Shown in pieces: positions 7,455 through 15,886 of a stretch of DNA of 64,000 nt. The notes beneath the pieces are model-generated. The model made no database searches and was not told where the DNA came from. It saw only the letters and a list, made by a program, of their open reading frames with translations. How positions within the stretch are numbered: the stretch's first letter is position 1; every line of letters begins with the position of its first letter. The position numbers and the translations under genes were made by a program. The stretch comes from Nocardioides sp. Soil774 (GTDB taxonomy: Bacteria; Actinomycetota; Actinomycetes; Propionibacteriales; Nocardioidaceae), in assembly GCF_001428125.1 (NCBI RefSeq), contig NZ_LMSM01000001.1, positions 311,306-375,305 on the forward strand, given 5' to 3'.

Positions 7455-8671
7455 CGCACGTCCTCGGAGGAGCGGTGCACCACCACGGCGGTGACGTCGT
7501 CGAGGTTGAGCCGCGACGTCGCCAGGTGGCGGACGGCGGCGAGGGTGCCGGCCGGGTCGTGGTGGTCGGCGACCAGCCGGCCGACCTCGCGCCACCACTC
7601 GCGCTGGTCCTCGAGCAGGTCGAAGAGCCCGTCGCTGAAGACGAGCATGCGGTCACCCGGGTCGAGGCGGGTGCGGTGCTCGGTCCACGTGTCGTCGTCG
7701 AGGATGCCGATCGGCCGGTCCTCGCTCACGAGGCGCTCGACCGAGTCGTCGGCGCGCACGATCACGCAGAGGCCGGCACCGGCGTCGACGTAGCGCACGG
7801 AGCCGTCCTCGACGTCGATGGCGCACTGGAAGAGCGTCACGAAGGACCCGCCGCGGTCGAGGTCGCTCTGCAGCGTGCGCGCCACGCGGTACGTCGTCGA
7901 GCCGAGGTCGGCGCCCGCCACCACCGCCGGGTGGGTGCTGCGCACGGCCGCGCGCACGCCCGCGCCGATCAGCGCCGCACCGGTGCCCTTGCCCATCACG
8001 TCACCCAGGCCGATGTGGACGATGCCGTTGGTGAGCTGGAAGTCGAAGAGGTCGCCGCCGACGCTGAGCGCCGGGAGGCAGATGCCCTCGACGTGCCAGC
8101 CGCGGTGCTCGATCGGAATGGCCGGCAGCATCGCGGTCTGCACGCGGCTCGCCCGCATCATCTCGCTCGACCCGACCAGCTCCTGCTGCGCCCAGGCGGC
8201 GAGGTCCTCCAGCGTCTGCAGCTCCTCGGCGTCGAGGGTGCGCGGGGCGGTGTCGAAGAGGCAGAAGGTGCCGACGACGTTGCCGAGCGGGTCGCGCAGC
8301 GGAGCGCCGGCGTAGAAGCGGATCCCTCCGTCGGCCACGATCGGCAGGTGGGCGTAGTGGGGGTCCCGCGTCGCGTCGGGCACGACCGTCACCTCGCCGA
8401 CGCGGTGGGTGCGGTCGCAGAACACGTCGTCGCGGGGGGTGACGGCGGGCTCGAAACCCTGCGCGCTGGGGAACCACGCGCACTCGCCGTCGAGGACGGT
8501 GATCGAGGCCAGCGGCGTGCGGAAGACGGTGCGGGCGAGGCGGGTGATGCGGTCGAAGCGCTCGTCACGGCGCTGCTCGAGCGGCACCCCGAGCCCCAGC
8601 GCGTCGATGGCGCGCTGCCGGCGGGACTCCACCGAGGACGCGTCGGCCGGCAGGCCTGTGTCGGTGCTCAT
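7451..8671 (-). CDS. GAF-SpoIIE PP2C-type phosphatase
   Basis: A 406-residue cytosolic signalling protein. Residues about 25-185 form a GAF sensor domain (TPLASITVLDGECAWFPS, YAGAPLRDPLGNVVGTFCL). The C-terminal PP2C/SpoIIE domain has SVGGDLFDF, GDVMGKGTGAAL, MLVFSDGLFD and DDVTAVVV, with the acidic residues that bind Mn2+/Mg2+. Such enzymes dephosphorylate STAS antagonists in answer to a small ligand or redox signal sensed by GAF. The ATG at 8671 is preceded by GGGAGGA at good spacing, and a TAGGTT box lies further upstream. It is first in the operon and would set the switch for the STAS and kinase genes behind it. Confidence 0.9.
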   Translation of the reverse strand: MSTDTGLPADASSVESRRQRAIDALGLGVPLEQRRDERFDRITRLARTVFRTPLASITVLDGECAWFPSAQGFEPAVTPRDDVFCDRTHRVGEVTVVPDATRDPHYAHLPIVADGGIRFYAGAPLRDPLGNVVGTFCLFDTAPRTLDAEELQTLEDLAAWAQQELVGSSEMMRASRVQTAMLPAIPIEHRGWHVEGICLPALSVGGDLFDFQLTNGIVHIGLGDVMGKGTGAALIGAGVRAAVRSTHPAVVAGADLGSTTYRVARTLQSDLDRGGSFVTLFQCAIDVEDGSVRYVDAGAGLCVIVRADDSVERLVSEDRPIGILDDDTWTEHRTRLDPGDRMLVFSDGLFDLLEDQREWWREVGRLVADHHDPAGTLAAVRHLATSRLNLDDVTAVVVHRSSEDVR

Positions 8672-8723
8672 GTGGTGGTCCTCCCGAGACTCCGGTGGCC
8701 CCAGGACCACAGTGACGCTCGTC

Positions 8724-8729
8724 AACCTA
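8724..8729 (-). promoter_or_regulatory. Probable -10 box TAGGTT of the phosphatase-GT2 operon
   Basis: TAGGTT on the minus strand about 52 bases before the ATG at 8671. Unlike most genes here this leaves a leader of roughly 45 bases with a good Shine-Dalgarno sequence. Confidence 0.45.
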
Positions 8730-8741
8730 TCGGGTCGGAGG

Positions 8742-8773
8742 TCGCGAGGAGACCGGTACCGGCCTCCTCGCGA
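8742..8773 (-). terminator. Strong hairpin after the secreted nuclease gene
   Basis: TCGCGAGGAG and CTCCTCGCGA form a perfect 10-base-pair stem whose loop (ACCGGTACCGGC) can pair further. It starts 15 bases after the nuclease stop, in the 116-base gap before the phosphatase operon. Confidence 0.55.
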
Positions 8774-8787
8774 GCGCTCGGTCCGCG

Positions 8788-9966
8788 TCAGTTCCAGATG
8801 GCCGCGGCCCACTCCGGGTGGTCGACGAACGGGTTGCGGTTGCCCTGCCACTGGGAGTGGATGCGGTCGTTGCGGCGCATCTCGAAAGCGTCGACCGGGT
8901 CGGCGGTGTTCCAGGCCAGGAGGATGTCGAGGTCGCCGATGCGCGGGACCGCGCTGCCGGAGACGGTGCTCAGCTCGAGGTTGGTGAAGCCGTCGTCGCC
9001 CTCGTAGCGCACCGCCATGTAGAAGAGCATCCGCGCCACGTCGCCCTTGACCGCGTCGCGCGGCTCGAAGGAGTCGGCGTCGGTCCAGCAGTCGGTGCAG
9101 CCCGACACGGCCGTGCCGCCGTTGTCGAAGTCCTTGTTGCCGCGGGTGCCGTTGACCGTCACGTCCTCGGCGCGCAGGTGGTGCAGGTCGGTGCCGGGCC
9201 CGGCGCTGGTGTCGAAGCCACCGCGCGACTGGGCGAAGACGTGCTCACGGTTCCACTGCCCGATGCCGCCACCGTTGTTGGACTTCGCGATGGAGCGGCC
9301 GGTGTAGAGCTCGATCACGTTGCTGGTGTTGTTGGGGTCCTGGTCGGTGTCCTTCAGCGCGGTCCACACCGTGTCGTAGGACAGCTTGGTGTTGTTGTCG
9401 ATGATGTCGTGCAGCGAGGTGCGCAGCGCGCTGCCGGTCTTGCCGATCGCGGGTGCGTAGTAGGTGGAGTCCCACGGGCTCGTGCCACCGCTGGGCGGCG
9501 GCTCGGTGGGCGTCGTGCCCCCGGCCAGCGCGAAGGCGGACGTGCTCGTCATCCCGGGGTGGGAGAAGTACGCCGACAGCGCACCGGTGACCTCGATCTG
9601 CTTGCCCATCAGCGACGGGTTGGTCTTCAGGCCCCACTGCGAGCGGAAGGCCGAGGGGATCTGGACGTAGAGCATCGAGGACGTGCTCGTCTGCGAGGCG
9701 GAGTCGGCGATCGCCAGGGCGTAGTCGCTGGGGAAGCCGGAGCGCACGACGGTGCTCGTCGCGGTGGGCTGGCCGACGACGTAACCGCGGACGGTCTGCG
9801 TCGCGCCGGTCTGCTGGCCGATCGCCTGGCTGACGGTGAGGGGGGTCGCGGCCGTCGCGGGCGGCGTGCTCGAGGGGAGCACGAGCAGGACGAGCGACAG
9901 GGCGAGGGCGAGGGAGAGGACAAGGGCGGACGCGTGCGACCGACCCTTCCCGAGATGAGGGGTCAT
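8788..9966 (-). CDS. Secreted endonuclease I family nuclease with OB-fold domain
   Basis: A 392-residue exported protein. The signal peptide is residues about 10-38 (long hydrophobic run ending PATAA). An OB-fold-like domain of the extracellular nuclease YhcR/DUF6359 type follows (LTVSQAIGQQ, TQTVRGYVVG, KQIEVTGALSAYF), then a threonine/proline linker, then an endonuclease I (EndA/BsnB) domain with WNREHVFAQS, DLHHLRAEDVTVNGTRGN and DSFEPRDAVKGDVARM, which carry the catalytic histidine/asparagine region. It probably degrades extracellular DNA or RNA for nutrition or biofilm turnover. The ATG at 9966 gives a clean signal peptide. It is divergent from the conservon and shares its 322-base upstream region. 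Confidence 0.88.
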   Translation of the reverse strand: MTPHLGKGRSHASALVLSLALALSLVLLVLPSSTPPATAATPLTVSQAIGQQTGATQTVRGYVVGQPTATSTVVRSGFPSDYALAIADSASQTSTSSMLYVQIPSAFRSQWGLKTNPSLMGKQIEVTGALSAYFSHPGMTSTSAFALAGGTTPTEPPPSGGTSPWDSTYYAPAIGKTGSALRTSLHDIIDNNTKLSYDTVWTALKDTDQDPNNTSNVIELYTGRSIAKSNNGGGIGQWNREHVFAQSRGGFDTSAGPGTDLHHLRAEDVTVNGTRGNKDFDNGGTAVSGCTDCWTDADSFEPRDAVKGDVARMLFYMAVRYEGDDGFTNLELSTVSGSAVPRIGDLDILLAWNTADPVDAFEMRRNDRIHSQWQGNRNPFVDHPEWAAAIWN

Positions 9967-10032
9967 GGCGGTGATCGTGCACCACGTCGGCGCTGCGCGG
10001 AAGAGAGGCGAGACGACGGCCGAGTGTCCAGA

Positions 10033-10129
10033 AAGTGTCTGCATCTGTCGAAGGCGGCCAGCACCACCCGTCCCACGACACTTCACCGCTCCCAGCTCTG
10101 GTGTGACCGGTGGTGCCGGTGGGACACTT
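10033..10129. promoter_or_regulatory. Three copies of AAGTGTC/GACACTT in the nuclease-conservon intergenic region
   Basis: AAGTGTC at 10033-10039 on the plus strand, and GACACTT (its complement) at 10077-10083 and 10123-10129. Each copy is preceded by A or G on its own strand, giving RAAGTGTC. The 322-base region separates two divergent genes and has no open reading frame I can support. Repeats of this spacing suggest an operator, but no regulator is implied by the neighbours. Confidence 0.35.
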
Positions 10130-10208
10130 CGCACGCTCAGCCGCAGTGCGCTAGACCCCTTTACACCCTCATCACCACAGTTCTGCCAAAACGCCACGGA
10201 ATGTCGCA

Positions 10209-10228
10209 AGACTCTTTAGGTTGAGTCT
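10209..10228 (+). promoter_or_regulatory. Dyad around a TAGGTT box upstream of cvnA
   Basis: AGACTC and GAGTCT flank TTTAGGTT in an AT-richer patch 60 bases before the conservon start. TAGGTT may be the -10 box, as in the phosphatase operon, and the dyad would then overlap it. Confidence 0.35.
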
Positions 10229-10288
10229 GCTCCGGTCCCCCCGGGGCACGTTTCGTCGTCGAAGACGCTCACCAATCGCGAGGCACAC

Positions 10289-13200
10289 ATGACTCAAGAT
10301 GCAGCCCAGCCCCGGAGGGGCGCGGGTATCTCGGTCGCAGGCTGGCCGCTGCGCCGCAAGATGGCGCTGGCGCTGGCGATCCCGCTGCTGCTGGCCGCCG
10401 TCCTCGGTGGCCTCCGCGTGTCGGGCGACCTCGTCGACTCCCGGCAGGCTGCGAGCAGTGCCAAGCAGGTCACGATCATCCAGCCCGCGATCGACTACCT
10501 GACCGCGTCGGAGTCGGCGATGGTGGCCGCGCAGTCCGACAGCGCCGCCAGCCAGGGTGACCTGATCGACGCGATCGACGACATCACGACCAACGCCGAG
10601 ACGCTGGTGCAGGCGCGCGACACCGCCGACCTCGACGCGGTGCAGACCGAGCACGTCGACGCCCTGCTCGACCTGAGCCAGGCCATGCGTGGCGAGGGCG
10701 CGGAGAACCTCGGCCCGGCGACCTGGATCGCCCTGGTGCGCCAGCTGGAGTCGAGCGTCTCCCAGCTCATCACGAGCGTGAACGCCGCCCAGGAGACCCC
10801 CGAGCCCCGCCTCGAGCAGCTCTCGCAGACCATGAGCGGCCGGCTCTCGCTGGCCCTGCAGCAGGGCCTCATCGCCACCGCGCTCTCGCAGTCGAGCTCG
10901 CAGGAGCTCTTCTCGGAGATCGGCGTGGAGGCGGCGGCCATCGACCGTCTCGCCGGATCCGTCGCGGGCGCCGAGGACCAGACGGCCCTGCTCCGCACGC
11001 AGAACACCCGTCACGCCGGCCAGATCCGTGACGACTCGGCCACCAACCTCGACGGCCGCGACGCCTACGCCCCCTACGACGAGATCACCCAGACGCTCGC
11101 CAGCGGCGTGACCGACACCCTCGACGAGGCGGCGTCCGACGCGCAGCGCAACGCGCTCGTCGGTGCCGTGCTCACCCTGCTCGCCCTCGCGGCCGCCGTC
11201 TTCCTGGCCCTGTTCGTGGCCCGCAGCCTGCTCGAGCCCATCGGCAAGGTGCGCGAGGGCGCGCTCGCGGTGGCTCGCCACCGCCTGCCCGACGCCGTCG
11301 CGCGGATCCGTGCCGGCCAGGAGCCGGAGCCGATCAAGACGATCGACGTCACCACCAACGAGGAGATCGGCCAGGTCGCGCGAGCGGTCGACGACCTCCA
11401 CCGGCAGGCCATCCACCTCGCCTCGGGTGAGGCCCAGCTGCGCCAGACCGTCAACGCGATGTTCGTGACGCTCTCGCGCCGCTCGACCTCGCTGGTCAAC
11501 CAGCAGCTCGCCCAGATCGAGCGCCTCGAGCACGACGAGGAAGACCCCAAGCGCCTCGAGTCGCTCTTCCGCCTCGACCACCTCGCCTCGCGCATGCGTC
11601 GTACGGCCGACTCGCTGCTCATCCTCGCCGACGCCCCGAACCGTGCCGCCGGCCAGTTCAGCCTCACCGTGGGTGAGGCCCTCCAGGCCGCGACCTCGGG
11701 CGTGCAGGACTACCAGCGCGTGCAGGTCCTGTCCCACCTCAGCACCCGTGTCGGTGACGACGCGGCGCCCGACGTGGTCCACCTGCTCACCGAGCTCGTC
11801 GACAACGCGCTCACGTACTCCCCGCCGGCCGAGCCGGTGCGCCTGGCCGCCAAGCTGGGGGCCGACGGCGTGACCATCACGATCACCGACTCCGGCCTGG
11901 GCGTGCCGCCCGCCGAGCTCGAGCAGCTCAACAGCGACCTGCAGCACGGTGCCGAGGCGACCCCCGACACCGCGCGCCGCATGGGCCTGTTCGTGGTCTC
12001 CCGGCTCGCCGAGCGCCACGGCATCCAGGCCCGCCTGGCCCGCAACCCCGGCGGCGGCATGACCGCGTCGGTGCTGCTGCCGCCGTCGGTGCTGCCCGAG
12101 CTGCCGCAGGTGGCCGCACCGGCCGCTGCCGCGGCTGCCGCCACTGCCACCCCCGCCGCCTCTGGCACGCTCGACACCGCCGCGGTGGCCGTTGCGGAGC
12201 CCAAGCGCGAGTCGCGCAGCCGCACCCGCTCGGAGAAGGCGGCCGAGAAGGCAGCTGAGAAGGCAGCCGAGAAGGACCGCGCCAAGGCTGCCGCCGAGGC
12301 GAAGAGCGCCGCGACCGAGGCGAAGGAAGCCCCCGTGGCCCCCGCCGCGTCGTCGGCCGTCACCGAGGACCGGCCGCCGCTCGAGAGCCTGCTCCCGCGC
12401 CGCGAGCCGGGAGCCAACATCCCCCGCACGGGTGCCGACGCGTTCCTGCCCCCGGAGACCTCCGGTGCGACCGGTCCGCTGTTCGGCAAGCGTGCCGAGC
12501 CGGCCGCCGCCGACGCCACCGCGAGCGACACCGCGGCGAGCGACCTCGCTCCCGAGGAGCCCAGCGTCTCGGAGAAGGTCGCGCCGGTCGTGCCGATCAC
12601 CGCCCTGGCCTCACGCCAGCGGGCGCAGGCCGTCGAGGAGGCGCGCGTCGCCGAGCCCGTCGCCGAGCCCGTCGCCGAGCCCGTCGCCGAGCCCGTCGTC
12701 GAGGAGCCCGTCGCGGAGCCCGTCGTCGAGGAGCCGGTCGCCGAGCCCGTACGCGCCCACGACCCGCTCTCGGACCCGCTGTCCGACCCGCTGTCCGACC
12801 CGCTGTCGGCCGACGCGTTCGGCGCGGCGGAGCAGGCCGAGGAGCCGCAGCCCGAGCCCGAGCCCGAGTTCGAGCCGGAGGCCGAGGCGGAGCCCGAGCC
12901 CGAGCGCCCGGCCGCCGCACGGCGCGACGACGTCGAGGTCGACGCCGACGACCCGCTGGGCCTCGGTGGTCCCCGCCGGTCCGCGCCCGTCGAGTCCGCG
13001 CCCGTCGCGGAACCCGTCTCCGAGCCGGTCGCCGAGCCCGTCGTCGTACCCGCCCCGGAGCCGGTCGTCGTGCCCGCCCCGGAGCCGGTCGCGGCCCCGG
13101 TCGCCGAGCCCGTCGCGGTCCCGGCCGCTGCGGCGCTCGCCACCGGCCATGTCGGCGACGCGGCCAACGGCCACGCGCACAACGGTGCGTCGAGCAACGG

Positions 13201-13573
13201 CCTCGCCGCCAACGGCACCGCGACCCGCACCGGGGGAGACTCCCCGATCTTCAAGTCGATGCGCTCGGGCTGGCTCGCCAGCGAGGGCGAGGGCGAGTTC
13301 CACCAGACCGAGGTGGACCGCGGCTGGGAGATCGCGGCCCAGAACGTCGTCGAGGACACCCCTGCCGCGGTCGTCGACACGTCCGTCACCGGACTTCCGC
13401 GACGCGCCCCCGGCGAGCGCCTCGTCCCGGGTAGCGTGACGCCGCCCGCGGCGGCCAAGACGCGCGACCCCGAAGCGATCCGACGCCGCCTCCAGGCACA
13501 CACCGCGGGAGTCTCCCGCGGTCGACGAGCAGCCCAAAGTTCCACACAGCACACGGAAGCAGGCCCCGCATGA
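10289..13573 (+). CDS. cvnA: Conservon histidine-kinase-like sensor CvnA with a very long disordered tail
   Basis: A 1094-residue membrane sensor. Membrane helices at about 25-45 and 290-312 enclose an extracytoplasmic helical domain of about 240 residues. HAMP and dimerisation helices ([13 protein letters not shown]) and a HATPase domain ([34 protein letters not shown]) follow, to about residue 610. The last 480 residues are low complexity: alanine, lysine, glutamate and proline, with tandem VAEP and DPLS units, ending in an arginine-rich segment. CvnA proteins head conservons, multi-component membrane complexes resembling eukaryotic GPCR/small GTPase systems and linked to development and antibiotic control in Streptomyces. 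The stop overlaps cvnB (ATGA). Confidence 0.93.
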   Translation: MTQDAAQPRRGAGISVAGWPLRRKMALALAIPLLLAAVLGGLRVSGDLVDSRQAASSAKQVTIIQPAIDYLTASESAMVAAQSDSAASQGDLIDAIDDITTNAETLVQARDTADLDAVQTEHVDALLDLSQAMRGEGAENLGPATWIALVRQLESSVSQLITSVNAAQETPEPRLEQLSQTMSGRLSLALQQGLIATALSQSSSQELFSEIGVEAAAIDRLAGSVAGAEDQTALLRTQNTRHAGQIRDDSATNLDGRDAYAPYDEITQTLASGVTDTLDEAASDAQRNALVGAVLTLLALAAAVFLALFVARSLLEPIGKVREGALAVARHRLPDAVARIRAGQEPEPIKTIDVTTNEEIGQVARAVDDLHRQAIHLASGEAQLRQTVNAMFVTLSRRSTSLVNQQLAQIERLEHDEEDPKRLESLFRLDHLASRMRRTADSLLILADAPNRAAGQFSLTVGEALQAATSGVQDYQRVQVLSHLSTRVGDDAAPDVVHLLTELVDNALTYSPPAEPVRLAAKLGADGVTITITDSGLGVPPAELEQLNSDLQHGAEATPDTARRMGLFVVSRLAERHGIQARLARNPGGGMTASVLLPPSVLPELPQVAAPAAAAAAATATPAASGTLDTAAVAVAEPKRESRSRTRSEKAAEKAAEKAAEKDRAKAAAEAKSAATEAKEAPVAPAASSAVTEDRPPLESLLPRREPGANIPRTGADAFLPPETSGATGPLFGKRAEPAAADATASDTAASDLAPEEPSVSEKVAPVVPITALASRQRAQAVEEARVAEPVAEPVAEPVAEPVVEEPVAEPVVEEPVAEPVRAHDPLSDPLSDPLSDPLSADAFGAAEQAEEPQPEPEPEFEPEAEAEPEPERPAAARRDDVEVDADDPLGLGGPRRSAPVESAPVAEPVSEPVAEPVVVPAPEPVVVPAPEPVAAPVAEPVAVPAAAALATGHVGDAANGHAHNGASSNGLAANGTATRTGGDSPIFKSMRSGWLASEGEGEFHQTEVDRGWEIAAQNVVEDTPAAVVDTSVTGLPRRAPGERLVPGSVTPPAAAKTRDPEAIRRRLQAHTAGVSRGRRAAQSSTQHTEAGPA
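12648..12816 (+). repeat. In-frame tandem repeats in cvnA (VAEP and DPLS units)
   Basis: A 12-base unit encoding Val-Ala-Glu-Pro is repeated imperfectly from 12648 to about 12750, then a 12-base unit encoding Asp-Pro-Leu-Ser is repeated about four times to 12816. The reading frame is kept. Copy number may vary between strains. Confidence 0.7.
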
Positions 13574-14010
13574 GCTACGAATCCTCCGCCTCCGCCGCCG
13601 GCGTCAACACCGCTGGGGACGACCGCGACCTCGACTGGGTGATGTCGCGCTTCGTCGAGGAGGTCCCCGACGCCGCGCACGCCATCCTGGTGTCCGCCGA
13701 CGGTCTCCTGATGGCCTCGAGCACCAGCATCCCTGGTGAGCGGGCCGAGCAGGTCGCCGCGGTCTCCTCCGGGCTCGCCAGCCTCGCGGTCGGCGCCGCC
13801 CGCCTCTTCGAGGGCGGGTCGGTCATGCAGACGATCGTCGAGATGGAGATGGGCTTCCTCATGCTCATGAGCGTCGGCGACGGGTCGAACCTGACCGTGC
13901 TGACGACCGAGGAGGCCGACATCGGCCAGGTGGGCTACGAGATGGCCCTGCTGGTGGACCGTGTGGGACGTACCGTCGAGGCCCAGGCCCGCGTCGGTAC
14001 GGGCGGCTGA
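13570..14010 (+). CDS. cvnB: Roadblock/LC7 protein CvnB
   Basis: A 146-residue roadblock/LC7-domain protein ([61 protein letters not shown]). Roadblock proteins act with Ras-like GTPases of the MglA/Cvn type as structural or GTPase-activating partners. The gene overlaps the end of cvnA by four bases and is followed after 13 bases by the DUF742 gene, the standard conservon order. It has no signal or membrane segment and would sit on the inner face of the membrane with CvnA. Confidence 0.95.
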   Translation: MSYESSASAAGVNTAGDDRDLDWVMSRFVEEVPDAAHAILVSADGLLMASSTSIPGERAEQVAAVSSGLASLAVGAARLFEGGSVMQTIVEMEMGFLMLMSVGDGSNLTVLTTEEADIGQVGYEMALLVDRVGRTVEAQARVGTGG

Positions 14011-14023
14011 CCGGCCCACGGCC

Positions 14024-14392
14024 ATGACGCCCCCACACGAGCCGGACGACGAGGCCTACACCCCTCGCCTGATCCGGTCCTACACCATCACCGCTGGCCG
14101 GACGGCGACCTCCGTCGACCTGGCCATGGAGGCCACCTTGCGCCTCCAGGCTGGTGCGGAGGCGCCCGTCCTCAGCTATCCCGCCGCGCAGGTCCTCGAG
14201 GTCTGCGACAGGCGTTCCGTGGCCGAGGTGTCGGCCCTGACCAAGATGCCGATCGGCGTGACCCGGGTGCTGCTGGGTGACCTCATCGAGCAGGGCCTGG
14301 TCCGCATCCAGGCCACCATCACCGAGAAGACGTCGACAGATGAGCGTCTCGAGCTCATCGAAAGGACCCTCCGTGGACTTCGAAACTACTAA
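14024..14392 (+). CDS. cvnC: DUF742 protein CvnC
   Basis: A 122-residue DUF742 protein with the family hallmarks: LIRSYTITAGRTATS near the N-terminus and a winged-helix-like C-terminal half (AQVLEVCDRRSVAEVSALTKMPIGVTRVLLGDLIEQGLV). The C-terminal half suggests a winged-helix protein- or DNA-binding module. I chose the ATG at 14024 since an earlier start would run into cvnB. Its last 20 bases overlap the start of cvnD. Third gene of the conservon. Confidence 0.93.
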   Translation: MTPPHEPDDEAYTPRLIRSYTITAGRTATSVDLAMEATLRLQAGAEAPVLSYPAAQVLEVCDRRSVAEVSALTKMPIGVTRVLLGDLIEQGLVRIQATITEKTSTDERLELIERTLRGLRNY

Positions 14393-14969
14393 GGCACAGC
14401 GAGCCGCCGCATCGACGAAGATCGTCATCGCGGGCGGCTTCGGCGTCGGCAAGTCGACGCTCGTCGGCGCCGTCTCGGAGATCGACCCGCTGCGCACCGA
14501 GGCACTCGTGACCAACGAGTCCGAGGGTGTCGACGACCTCGCCGCCGTGCCCACCAAGGCCACCACGACGGTGGCCATGGACTTCGGCCGGCTCACGCTG
14601 GCCGAGGACCTGGTGCTCTACCTCTTCGGCACGCCCGGACAGCGACGCTTCTGGTTCATGTGGGACGACCTGTGCCGCGGCGCCATCGGCGCGATCGTGC
14701 TGGTCGACGTGGCCCGCCTCGACGAGTCGTTCTCGCCGCTGGACTACTTCGAGTCCAAGGGCATCCCCTTCATCGTCGCGGTCAACGAGTTCGACGGCGT
14801 CCCGCGCTACCCCGCCGAGGAGATCGCCGCCGCGCTGGCCCTGCCCGCCGACGTACCGATCATCAGCCTCGACGCCCGCGACCGCGAGCAGGCCAAGGGT
14901 GCGCTCGTGAAGATCACCGAATACTCGCTCATGCGGCTTCGTGAGTCGCTCACCGTGAATGCGAACTGA
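14373..14969 (+). CDS. cvnD: Conservon small GTPase CvnD
   Basis: A 198-residue Ras-like P-loop GTPase. G1 is GGFGVGKST (from about residue 20), a threonine-rich switch I follows (PTKATTTVAMDFG), G3 is FGTPGQRRFW, and G4 is the degenerate NEFD in place of NKxD, as is common in CvnD proteins. The start is the GTG at 14373, preceded by AAAGGA; it lies inside the end of cvnC. CvnB would be its partner and CvnA the membrane sensor. The optional fifth conservon gene, a cytochrome P450 (cvnE), is absent; an amino-acid binding lipoprotein gene follows five bases after the stop. Confidence 0.94.
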   Translation: MDFETTKAQRAAASTKIVIAGGFGVGKSTLVGAVSEIDPLRTEALVTNESEGVDDLAAVPTKATTTVAMDFGRLTLAEDLVLYLFGTPGQRRFWFMWDDLCRGAIGAIVLVDVARLDESFSPLDYFESKGIPFIVAVNEFDGVPRYPAEEIAAALALPADVPIISLDARDREQAKGALVKITEYSLMRLRESLTVNAN

Positions 14970-14973
14970 GACC

Positions 14974-15795
14974 ATGACCCGCTCGACCGGCCACCACGTG
15001 GCCCCCCTCGCCCGCACCGCCGGGGCCGTCCTGTCCTCCGTGGCGCTGATGGCCACGCTGGGTGCGTGCGGTGGTGCCGCCAGCGGCGAGTCCGCCGCCT
15101 CGCTCACCGAGGTCAGCCCCGTCTTCAAGGGTGTGCTGACGGTGTGCACCGACAGCCCGTACGCGCCGTTCGTCTACGAGCAGAAGGGCAAGCTCGTCGG
15201 CTTCGACGTCGACCTGGGCAAGGCGGTGGCCGACGCGCTGAAGGTCGACCTCGACGTCATCGACGTGGCCTTCGACGACATCACCTCCGGCGACTCGCTC
15301 AACAACGACGTGTGCGACGTGGCGATCTCCGCGATGACCATCACCGGCGAGCGCGCCCGCGTGCTCGACTTCTCCAGCCCCTACTTCGACGCCAAGCAGG
15401 CGCTCATCACGCCGCGCGGCTCGGGCCTGGACCAGCTGCCCGAGCTGGCCGGCAAGCGGGTCGGGGTCCAGAAGGACACCACCGGCGAGACCTACATGAG
15501 CGACTTCGCGCCCGACACCACCCAGGTGACGGCGTACGAAGACGCGGCCGGCCTCCAGGCCGCGCTGAACGCCGGCGAGCTCGACGCCGCGATGCTCGAC
15601 AACACCGTGTCGGGCCAGTTCGTCGCGGAGAACCCCAAGCTCAAGCTGTCGCAGGAGTTCGACACCGGCGAGCAGTACGGCATGGCGGTGAAGAAGGACG
15701 GCAACATCCCGCTGCTGCGCAAGATCAACGGCGTGCTGGCCAAGCTCCGCCAGGACGGCACCTACGACAAGATCTACGCCAAGTACTTCGGCTGA
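14974..15795 (+). CDS. Family 3 solute-binding lipoprotein (polar amino acids)
   Basis: A 273-residue lipoprotein: signal segment with the lipobox LGAC (Cys about 32) followed by an SBP_bac_3 domain (LTVCTDSPYAPFVYEQKGKL, GFDVDLGKAVADAL, CDVAISAMTITGERARVLDFS, GKRVGVQKDTTGETY). Such proteins capture amino acids outside the cell and pass them to an ABC permease. No permease or ATPase gene is adjacent. It follows cvnD by only five bases, so it is probably co-transcribed with the conservon and could supply a ligand signal to CvnA rather than feed a transporter; that is inference. An ATG at 14959 is an alternative start overlapping cvnD. Confidence 0.88.
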   Translation: MTRSTGHHVAPLARTAGAVLSSVALMATLGACGGAASGESAASLTEVSPVFKGVLTVCTDSPYAPFVYEQKGKLVGFDVDLGKAVADALKVDLDVIDVAFDDITSGDSLNNDVCDVAISAMTITGERARVLDFSSPYFDAKQALITPRGSGLDQLPELAGKRVGVQKDTTGETYMSDFAPDTTQVTAYEDAAGLQAALNAGELDAAMLDNTVSGQFVAENPKLKLSQEFDTGEQYGMAVKKDGNIPLLRKINGVLAKLRQDGTYDKIYAKYFG

Positions 15796-15808
15796 CGCAC
15801 CTGGTGCA

Positions 15809-15873
15809 CCGCTCGAGCGGTGATCCAGCCACCTTCCGCGACGACGGAACGTGGCTGGGTCACCGCTCGAGTG
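15809..15873. repeat. Long imperfect palindrome between convergent genes
   Basis: About 29 bases from 15812 (CTCGAGCGGTGA and on) pair with the complement ending near 15870, with three mismatches and a short loop. Each arm carries a CTCGAG core; the left arm includes the 12-base palindrome CCGCTCGAGCGG. It fills the gap between the binding-protein stop and the antiporter stop and probably ends both transcripts. Confidence 0.6.
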
Positions 15874-15886
15874 CGTCTGGGCCGGC

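Noticed and set aside
5619-7793. A 724-codon open frame on the plus strand across the GT2 gene
   Set aside because: Composition of a GC-rich shadow (His, Arg, Gly, Asp); the minus strand has all GT2 motifs.
9967-10288. A hidden small gene in the nuclease-conservon gap
   Set aside because: Short frames there lack codon bias and ribosome binding sites; the region reads better as a two-way promoter with repeated boxes.
12648-12816. Direct repeats in cvnA considered as an iteron or CRISPR
   Set aside because: The 12-base units keep the reading frame and encode VAEP and DPLS.
11710-14025. A 771-codon minus-strand frame opposite cvnA and cvnB
   Set aside because: Serine-rich shadow of the repetitive cvnA tail; the conservon order on the plus strand is unmistakable.
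14974-15795. Complete ABC amino-acid importer
   Set aside because: No permease or ATPase gene next to the binding protein; neighbours are the conservon and a convergent antiporter.
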